From Eustoma russellianum (Eukaryota > Streptophyta > Magnoliopsida > Gentianales > Gentianaceae), in assembly GCA_036186865.1 (NCBI GenBank), contig AP025047.1, positions 505,820 to 569,819 of the forward strand: DNA of 64,000 nt, given 5' to 3'. The notes under the pieces are model-generated. The model searched no databases and was not told the DNA's origin. It worked only from the letters and a program-made list of their open reading frames with translations. Positions 57,127-64,000 of the stretch are shown here, in pieces. A program made the position numbers and the translations under genes. Within the stretch, counting starts at the first letter, position 1, and each line of letters begins with the position of its first letter.

Positions 57127-57472
57127 GTCTTGAGTTTTTCATTATATTCTCTAGTGCCTATGTAAGAAGATGAAAAAGATAACTGAATCTTAATGTGAGC
57201 TTAATAAGCAAATTCTCCATCCCATGCTGACGCAAATCCCAAAGCCATAAGAACATAGATTAGAAGTAAAATTTAAAAAAAATGTCGATTTCCTATTGAC
57301 TTTATTCCCATCAAATCAATATCTCTGATATCTAGATTTTATTTGAAACATTTGACATTATAAAAGTAAAATAAGAAAATCCCAATTTCCTATTGACTTT
57401 TTTTTTTTTTTTTTGGCGGAAAGTGGAACTTTATTGATAACTATCAGCAATTTACATCAGTATATGTTTCTG

Positions 57473-60400
57473 CTACTGAGTAAAAATAGAATTTGACATT
57501 AAACTACCACTACGTCTACAACTATTTACAAGTTCCAAATATGTAACCCTTTCAATAGCTTCTTGCTGGATGCGATAAGAAGATGGAAGTGTCGGTACAA
57601 GACCGTGGGAATATTGGTTACGCCAATACCATAGACTGGATATTGTCTGTCGAAAGAGGTATCGCCAATCCCTGAGATCTGGACCACAACGGTTAGGGGC
57701 ACGGATATTCTCCATAATCCATTGGCGTGGACAAGAGGAGTGGAAAAACTGAGCAATGGATCTTGAGCCGATGAGACTACACCAAACCTGCTTCGCCCAA
57801 GGGCAATCGCGTAAAGCATGAATAGTGGATTCCTCCATATGCCCGCAAATGCCACAACGTCCAGACGGCACTATATGTCGCCTAGAAAGAAATGAACCTG
57901 TAGGAAGTCCCGAATAACAAACTTGCCACAACAGCATGTTTAAGTGTTTATGACCCTGTAATCTCCATATAGTATTCCAGATATTGGAACGCGATTCGTT
58001 TGATCCGGAAACCATTAGACTATAAGCGCTAGCCACCGTAAACTTGCCTGAGCCCGTACCTTTCCACCGTAAAGCTCCATCAGCATTCCGCGTGTTCGAT
58101 GTTTCGAGACCTGCACGCAGCAGCGGAACAGTACTTTTGATATGCCGCCAAATAGAAGATGGATTGTGATGCATACGATCCTGTAGCAAATCCCCATATT
58201 TGCAGCGGAGAACTTGAACCCAAAGTTTATCCGGACGTGTGAGGAGTTGCCATCCCAACTTAGCAAGCATTGCTATGTTCATTTCTCGTAAACGTTTTAT
58301 GCCCAAGCCGCCGTCCCAGGTTGGTCGGCAAATTGTCTTCCATCGGCACCAATGTATTTTGGATGTATGGTTTGTCTCACCCCAGAAAAAACGTCTCGAT
58401 ATCTTATCAATCTCATCAACTAAACTGGCAGGGAGGCGGACAGTCTGCATCGCATATGAGGGCATAAGGGATATTACACTTTGTATCAACAAACCTCTGG
58501 CCGCCTGCGATAGTAGCTTAGTTTTCCACATGGCTAGCTTTTTGCGAACTTTATCAATGATGAAATCATATGTCCGTTTAGTGCAGCGGCCATGGACTAA
58601 AGGCATCCCCAAGTAACTACCCAGATTAGTCGTGCAAGTAATTCCTTGATTGATGAATATCGTGGGGTGAAATCTGCCTGCCAAATTGTCTGAAATAAGA
58701 ATCTTCGATTTGTGCAGGCTCACGGTTTGCCCAGAAAGATCACAGAACTCCGTCAGAATTTTATGCATCACCGAAGCTTGCTTGACAGATGCCTCACCAA
58801 ATAATAATAGATCGTCCGCAAAAAAGAGATGGGATATCGATGGACCATGTCTAGACATACGCAGTGGGACCCAGTCTTTGCATTCGACTGCATGATTAAT
58901 TTTTTGCCCAAGAACTTCCATGCATAGCAAAAATAAATAAGGAGCTAGAGGATCACCTTGTCTAATCCCTCGTTGTGGGTGAAATGACTCAAGACATTGC
59001 CCATTCCATAAGACCGATAGGGATGCCGAGGTTAACGTGAACATAATTAACTCCACCATATGAATGCTAAAACCGACCATTTCTAGGATTTTTTGAAGGA
59101 AAGACCATCTTACTTTATCATATGCCTTTTCTAGATCTATCTTCATCGCCATATAACCTTTGCGTCCTCGTTTAATTCGCATTGTATGCATAGCCTCTTG
59201 TGAGATGATTATGTTGTCTGCGGCTTGTCTTCCCGGAATGAAGGCGCATTGATTTGATGCAACCAGTTTATCTATCACTAGTTTGAGCCGGTTTGCGATC
59301 ACTTTACTAATCAACTTCACCACAACATTAGTAAGTGCAATGGGGCGAAAGTTGGATATAGAGTCCGAATTAGGCATCTTAGGAATCAAGGTGATAAGAG
59401 ATCTATTCATCTCTGCCGGAAAAGATCTAGTACGAAAGGCATCCATAACGAACTCAGTTACCGACGGTCCAACTATACTCCAATTATGCTGAAAGAAAAT
59501 AGGTGGGAATCCGTCCGGTCCGGGTGCTTTGTAAGTACCCATTTGGAAGATGGCATTCTCAACCTCACTTGCAGTCACCGGTCTATTCAATATTTGCATG
59601 TCCGAGTGATTTAGCTGAGGGAAAGCAATATTTTCCCATGTAGCAATAGTCTCATTCGATGCAGCATATAGAACTTTATAGTGATGAAGAACAATATCCT
59701 GCAATGCCTTCGCATCTGCTACCCACTCCCCATTAATGTCTTTGAGCCTCGTAATGGTGGCTGCCCGCCGATGCATCTTGAAAGATTGATGGAAGTATCG
59801 AGTGTTCCGTTCGCCATCAGATAACCATTGTAGCTTGTGCTTTTGACGCCAATAAGTCTCTTCTTGTAGTAAAATCTCTGCGTACTCAAGGCGTAATTCT
59901 TTATCCAGTCGTGTAAGAAACATAGATGGTTTAAGAGAGAGAGATCTTTGCACACCTTCAATTCTAGCAAGGCAGCGTTTCCGGCGATGTCCGATATTAC
60001 CAAACACATCCCGCTGCCATATTTTTGTTTCTGTCGCAAAATCAAATAACGTCCTCTGCAAATCCTTTCTGTGCGGTCTCCATGCTCCGTGTATGAAATC
60101 ATCAAACGATTTGTGTTGTAACCAGCATGCCTGAAATTTAAAGGACCGTTCACCTTGCGTCTCACCATCTCTGCGATCGAGTGTAAGGAGTAATGGGTTG
60201 TGATCAGAGTTTAGTTTGGGTAGGTGATGTAATGTGTAGTGATGAAATCTGGAGTGCCATAACAAGTTTGCCCACGCTTGGTCTAGTCTTTGTTCGATTA
60301 ATAACCTTCCCTCCTGTCCGTTCGACCAAGTAAAATGCGGTCCAGTAAAAAGAAGTTCCTCCAGCGCACAGGTATCAATCATTCGATGCATTCGATTGAC

Positions 60401-60874
60401 ACCATAGCCCGCGACTGGTCTACCTCCGCGCTTGTCCTCTTGTCGCACTACTTGGTTGAAATCTCCTATTAATAACCATGGGATAGTGACATATGACGAC
60501 ATAGATTCCACATAATCATGAAACATGTCACGGGTTTGTTGTGACGGGGAAGCATACACCAATGATAATATCCAAGACAAAGAGTTATTCAGCATAACGC
60601 CCACATTCATTAACTGAGCTGTATAGGATAAAATACGAATAGAAAGCACGTTAGCATCCCAAAGACACCATAAACCACCAGAAAAGCCTCTTGCTTCGAT
60701 CGCAGCAATGTTGGTAAAATGTGTACTACGCATAATTTGCTTCGCCCTTGAGCTAGGCACACGAGTCTCCATCAAAAACAACAAGGAAGGTGTATGATCG
60801 CGAGATAAGCGGGTAATGGTTCTTATTGTGGCCGGGGAACCCGCACCACGACAATTCCATGCAACAACTTTCAT
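57473..60874 (-). CDS. LINE ORF2: endonuclease and reverse transcriptase (1133 aa)
   Basis: The N-terminal AP-type endonuclease has VAWNCRGAG (N7), METRV (E37), IGDFNQV (D138, N140) and LNSDHNPL (D224, H225). RT spans about 445-720 with KAPGPDGFPP, NFRPIALTNV, KIDLEKAYDKV, GIRQGDPLAPYLF and FADD (685-688). A zinc-binding zf-RVT region (GLPTGSFLSRRH...CGICGHMEES) lies near the end. No C-terminal RNase H domain follows, unlike many plant L1 elements. It starts at the ATG overlapping the ORF1 stop. No stops interrupt it. Confidence 0.93.
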   Translation of the reverse strand: MKVVAWNCRGAGSPATIRTITRLSRDHTPSLLFLMETRVPSSRAKQIMRSTHFTNIAAIEARGFSGGLWCLWDANVLSIRILSYTAQLMNVGVMLNNSLSWILSLVYASPSQQTRDMFHDYVESMSSYVTIPWLLIGDFNQVVRQEDKRGGRPVAGYGVNRMHRMIDTCALEELLFTGPHFTWSNGQEGRLLIEQRLDQAWANLLWHSRFHHYTLHHLPKLNSDHNPLLLTLDRRDGETQGERSFKFQACWLQHKSFDDFIHGAWRPHRKDLQRTLFDFATETKIWQRDVFGNIGHRRKRCLARIEGVQRSLSLKPSMFLTRLDKELRLEYAEILLQEETYWRQKHKLQWLSDGERNTRYFHQSFKMHRRAATITRLKDINGEWVADAKALQDIVLHHYKVLYAASNETIATWENIAFPQLNHSDMQILNRPVTASEVENAIFQMGTYKAPGPDGFPPIFFQHNWSIVGPSVTEFVMDAFRTRSFPAEMNRSLITLIPKMPNSDSISNFRPIALTNVVVKLISKVIANRLKLVIDKLVASNQCAFIPGRQAADNIIISQEAMHTMRIKRGRKGYMAMKIDLEKAYDKVRWSFLQKILEMVGFSIHMVELIMFTLTSASLSVLWNGQCLESFHPQRGIRQGDPLAPYLFLLCMEVLGQKINHAVECKDWVPLRMSRHGPSISHLFFADDLLLFGEASVKQASVMHKILTEFCDLSGQTVSLHKSKILISDNLAGRFHPTIFINQGITCTTNLGSYLGMPLVHGRCTKRTYDFIIDKVRKKLAMWKTKLLSQAARGLLIQSVISLMPSYAMQTVRLPASLVDEIDKISRRFFWGETNHTSKIHWCRWKTICRPTWDGGLGIKRLREMNIAMLAKLGWQLLTRPDKLWVQVLRCKYGDLLQDRMHHNPSSIWRHIKSTVPLLRAGLETSNTRNADGALRWKGTGSGKFTVASAYSLMVSGSNESRSNIWNTIWRLQGHKHLNMLLWQVCYSGLPTGSFLSRRHIVPSGRCGICGHMEESTIHALRDCPWAKQVWCSLIGSRSIAQFFHSSCPRQWIMENIRAPNRCGPDLRDWRYLFRQTISSLWYWRNQYSHGLVPTLPSSYRIQQEAIERVTYLELVNSCRRSGSLMSNSIFTQ

Positions 60875-62613
60875 GATGAAGTGTTTGGGTGCATAGGTAC
60901 AGCGGCGGTACCTTCTTCAATTGGGATAGAGAATCCGACTTCCATAGGGGAAGATACATGTTCAACTGGTTCATTAACATCCACCACCATATTTGAATCC
61001 AAGGCTATGTCTGGCGGATGACACTTGATGTGCTCACTGCTACAATTATTTCTTTCCAATGCCGGGTTGTGGTCAGCGATAGTATTTGATGTATCAGCAT
61101 TTTGGGAAATCGCTGGGCCACTAATATTTGTAATATCATTCAACGGTTTAGCCGAAGCCACTGTGCTGCTACTCTCGGTTGTTCGCCTTATGACAGGACG
61201 GCTCATAGGATTAACCTCACTGCTAGACATGCCAGTATCTTTAGTATTTCTTCGAAGAAGTATCGGCTGTGCTTCTTTATTTTTGTTTCCCCGCGATACT
61301 TGGACTCTCACTTTTGGTGTATCTTTCACTGGGATGCCTTTCGCCTTATTATCACGTGATTTTAGAAGGTTCTCCTTGGTCGTTGTTCGGAATATAATCG
61401 GTGGTCCCATATCATTTATGAACTGCATATCCGGCTCAACTGAATTAGCCGGCATTAGAGGTTCCTCATCCACCTCCTCAGAAATAGGAGCAAACCGTGA
61501 CCCTTGGAGGCCATTGGCAGGTTGCTTGGGCACTCGCTTCGATGCTGTATTATGCGGCTTTGATACATTCTGGAAATTACCATTATTAGTAGCCTTAGAT
61601 TGTGGGACTGCACCACGTCTTCTGCTAGTGTTCTTCGCAAGCATCCAGGGACCAAAGGGATCAGTTGGGATGGACGCTGTGGGAGGTTGTTGTCTTGATA
61701 GCGAGGGTTCGCTATTTCCCTTCAATTCCTGGTCTCCACACTCCTCCTGTCTATGTCCGTACTTGCCACATTTGAAACAAATCTGATGCAGATTTTCATA
61801 TTCCACTGTAAAGGAGGAACCATTCACAATCACCACTGAGGTAAGAGGCCTCTCAAGATCTATCTCCACACACACTCGTGCGTACTTGCCACGCGATACT
61901 TTCATTGTGTTAGTGTCAATTTTGATCGCCTTTCCCAACGCATCACCAATGCGCATAAGAACGTTTTCATTGAACAGTTCGAGAGGAAGTCGGGGGACTC
62001 GGATCCAAACTAGAGTAGATGATACCTTTTCTGCAGTTGGGCAAAAACCCGGTCGAAACTTTGACACCGTAAGATAATGACCTTGAATGGTCCATGGACC
62101 ATTTTCTAGTGCGAAAAAATAGTCATCTTTAGAGACAAATCTTACCACAAAAAACCCTTCTTCGAGATCCACGATCTCCAGTTTACGGTTCGGTGCCCAC
62201 AGATCTCCAAGCCGCTGAGATAATATGCGATATGATACAGTGCGTCCCAGAAGTTTAACCACAAGTGCACGTCTCCAAGGTGCCCAAAGTTGCTTGCATT
62301 CGTCCATTGGTATATCCACCACTGCTTTGCCAATCTCTGACTCGTTACCATCATAATCCGTTGGGGGGACTGTACCAAACTGGTTCTCATCAATGTCGTC
62401 GTCCTCTTCTCCTTCCCCAGTATATATATCGTCATTAGTAAGCATGCATGATGGAGGGGGATAACGTAGGAGATCAGCCCAGGGCGTAGCAGATGAAAAA
62501 GTGTTCATCTCAGACATGGAAGGTTCATCCGTTGCAGGGCGCTTATACTTCTTCACACTCCTATGATATTGATCCGCTTCCTCCGTGGACTTCTCATTGT
62601 GTTGATCCGCCAT
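60871..62613 (-). CDS. LINE ORF1: DUF4283/zinc-knuckle nucleic-acid-binding protein (580 aa)
   Basis: The DUF4283-type core (WRRALVVKLLGRTVSYRILS ... FENGPWTIQGHY-like, VWIRVPRLPLELF) leads to a CCHC knuckle CFKCGKYGHRQEEC, typical of plant LINE ORF1 proteins that coat the RNA. The long C-terminal part is polar and unstructured. It ends HPNTSS with TGA in the ATGA that also starts ORF2. Confidence 0.9.
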   Translation of the reverse strand: MADQHNEKSTEEADQYHRSVKKYKRPATDEPSMSEMNTFSSATPWADLLRYPPPSCMLTNDDIYTGEGEEDDDIDENQFGTVPPTDYDGNESEIGKAVVDIPMDECKQLWAPWRRALVVKLLGRTVSYRILSQRLGDLWAPNRKLEIVDLEEGFFVVRFVSKDDYFFALENGPWTIQGHYLTVSKFRPGFCPTAEKVSSTLVWIRVPRLPLELFNENVLMRIGDALGKAIKIDTNTMKVSRGKYARVCVEIDLERPLTSVVIVNGSSFTVEYENLHQICFKCGKYGHRQEECGDQELKGNSEPSLSRQQPPTASIPTDPFGPWMLAKNTSRRRGAVPQSKATNNGNFQNVSKPHNTASKRVPKQPANGLQGSRFAPISEEVDEEPLMPANSVEPDMQFINDMGPPIIFRTTTKENLLKSRDNKAKGIPVKDTPKVRVQVSRGNKNKEAQPILLRRNTKDTGMSSSEVNPMSRPVIRRTTESSSTVASAKPLNDITNISGPAISQNADTSNTIADHNPALERNNCSSEHIKCHPPDIALDSNMVVDVNEPVEHVSSPMEVGFSIPIEEGTAAVPMHPNTSS

Positions 62614-63089
62614 CGATTGGCCGGATGGCTGCCGTCGGAAAGCGCTTCCGGTGACAATTGTTTTGAGTAACCGTTGCGGTTACGTAACCGTTTTTTCAGG
62701 AGAAAATTTCGTTCGCTCTTGATTTTCCTTTTGTAATCAGTTAAAAGTGTAGTCAAGAAATGCAACTAACCCCTATATTTTGGCTGTTTTGCGTAAGAGA
62801 GAGATGCAGCAAAAGCTTTAGGGATCATCTGATGAAACTCCATTTGGAAGGCCAAGATATCATGATGAGTTTCCACCATAAACGACATAGCAGTGAGAAC
62901 ATACTCTTAAATGAGCTGAATTGATCACCAAATTATTAGGCCAATTCCACTTGGCACCATGAGGGAGATGCCTTAAAAGCTTGAATTAACATAACAAAAG
63001 GAATTGGTTAACCGCTTGTGCCAACTTCCAAAAATCTTTCCCGCGTTATTTGTATCTTTATAAAATTAAAAAAAAACTACGTATTTGAT

Positions 63090-63622
63090 ATAAACATTAC
63101 CTCATTACTTTAGAGGCTCTCGCCTATAGCGAAATATGGGAGATCGGATGTACACAACTATACACATGTATTAGAAACACACAGATGTTGTTTCTGATGA
63201 TCCATAATGAAAATCGCGTCAAGATATGTCGATCAACTATTACTTCACAATATAAGAAGCGCAGTAGGGCTGTAAACGAGCCGAACGAGCCGAGCATTGC
63301 ATTGTTCAAACTCGGTTCATTTAACTTAGCAAACGAGCCGAGCTTATTCGTTTATTTAAACGAACATATTTAATTGTTCAAGCTTGGTTCGTTTAACTCA
63401 CAAACAACATTAACGAGCCGAACACCTTAAACGAACGGTGCCACTTACCGAGTTCGAACAGAAAAAAGATGTTCAAGCTCTGTTCATTAACCTTTCATCC
63501 GAGCCGAACTCGATCTCGAGCTCGAGCCGAACAACCAAACGGCTTGGTTCATTTACAGCCCTAAGCGCAGCCAATTAAACCAGACATTTTGCTTTATTCC
63601 ATCATATTACAAAGTCAAAAAA
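63090..63622 (-). mobile_element. TS-type SINE copy A6, split by a MITE
   Basis: The body (reverse complement of CCTATAGCGAAATATGGGAG through CAATATAAGAAGCGCAG) stops at 63264 and resumes after the MITE with AGCGCAGCCAATTAAACC...TTTATTCCATCATATTAC. The two parts together give the full order seen in the uninterrupted copies. Confidence 0.65.
63265..63563. mobile_element. hAT-type MITE nested in a SINE
   Basis: Starts TAGGGCTGTAAACGAGCCG and ends GGTTCATTTACAGCCCTA. Flanked by AGCGCAG (63258-63264 and 63564-63570); an 8-bp reading AAGCGCAG is possible if the last A belongs to the target. Homologous to 36302-36573. Confidence 0.82.
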
Positions 63623-64000
63623 GAGTTTGTCTTTCACTCCATTACAAATGGAAAACATACATGCTAACATAGTGTATGTTTATGTTCGAAAATAGACACG
63701 TAATAGGAACACTTCTATCAAGTAAGATTTCTTTGTATACATTTACATTTGTATACATTAATATAATGAGTTTTGTTTAACAAGCATAGTGGTCAGTATC
63801 ATTATGGTAACAAAAAATTTGTTACATATAAAATTAATGAAGAAAGGGATTTTGTTTGATTTTTTTCTCCCTTCAAATCCAGAGTATCGATGCCCGTTCT
63901 TGGTATGTTTCAAGAGGTAGCTATCACCACATGGTGCCAATTGGGAACTTCGTCTACCTTTGTGTAATTTTGCCCCACTTGTCTATTTTCTTATTTATTC

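Larger units (their letters stand above)
54357..57397. other. Intergenic with dispersed repeats and two SINEs
   Basis: AT-rich. Contains the dispersed repeat at about 55500-55720 (partner of 1590-1775) and two plus-strand SINE copies near 56525-56745 and 56889-57126. No gene. Confidence 0.6.
57398..62765 (-). mobile_element. L1-type LINE with two overlapping ORFs
   Basis: A poly(A) tail appears as the T run 57398-57414 on the plus strand, with AATAAA just upstream on the coding strand. ORF1 and ORF2 overlap by 4 nt. The 5' UTR is at least 150 nt and contains the palindrome CGGTTACGTAACCG near 62676. The 5' boundary and target duplication were not found. Confidence 0.9.
62766..64000. other. 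Right-end spacer with a SINE interrupted by a MITE
   Basis: No gene. Minus-strand SINE sequence lies at about 63090-63264 and 63564-63622, split by the hAT-type MITE. The rest is AT-rich. Confidence 0.6.

Noticed and set aside
57283..57400. TTTCCTATTGACTTT direct repeat near the LINE 3' end considered as its target duplication
   Set aside because: Both copies lie on the same side of the LINE, and no matching copy was found near its 5' end.
61025..61786. Plus-strand 253-aa frame
   Set aside because: Antisense shadow of LINE ORF1.

Overview
This window is nuclear DNA from a flowering plant, very probably a eudicot and perhaps an asterid (the asterid guess rests only on TS-type SINEs with TTG tails). 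The evidence is GT-AG spliced genes with plant-specific families (MIXTA-like R2R3-MYB, CASP-like, PLS-class PPR, GNOM-like ARF-GEF), AT-rich spacers, Copia and L1-type retrotransposons, Stowaway- and hAT-type MITEs and SINEs.

Host genes, left to right: the 3' end of an AVT1-type amino-acid transporter (2-277, +); a secreted protein with two prolamin-like domains (1990-2763, -); a 52-aa two-helix membrane protein (4722-4880, -); a CASP-like gene of three exons (10294-11762, +); a MIXTA-like MYB16/MYB106-type regulator (14501-16575, +); a six-exon PME31-type pectin methylesterase (20208-23442, +); two tandem five-exon DUF1997 genes (25126-32570 and 33661-35852, +), the first carrying a 5.5-kb LTR element in intron 1; a degraded tRNA-Ala(TGC) (37401-37470, -); an intronless PPR gene (37705-39234, -); and a complete GNL1-type ARF-GEF (40316-45053, -). 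I rebuilt exon structures by reading splice sites in frame; all close on open frames of family-typical length.

Mobile DNA: a truncated Copia element (5458-~8300) and an intact relative with 826-bp LTRs (48277-54356); a non-autonomous LTR element with a standard tRNA-iMet primer site (25756-31302); a two-ORF L1-type LINE (57398-~62765, -); several SINE copies, one inside the MYB core promoter region; and two hAT-type MITEs with target duplications, one nested inside a SINE.

The strongest unusual signal is in the two Copia elements. Neither has a tRNA-type primer binding site after the 5' LTR. The primer-site position is instead complementary, over 14-15 nt, to a segment inside the LTR about 75 nt upstream. 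The pairing is kept in both diverged elements with a compensatory base-pair change, and hairpins on each side of the LTR segment also persist, one with several compensatory changes. This suggests a structured, possibly self-priming, retrotransposon leader. Other notable points are a GNL1 with the Met that predicts brefeldin A sensitivity, an LTR element 19 bp upstream of a host exon, and a 183-bp tandem array rich in CACGTGGC boxes.
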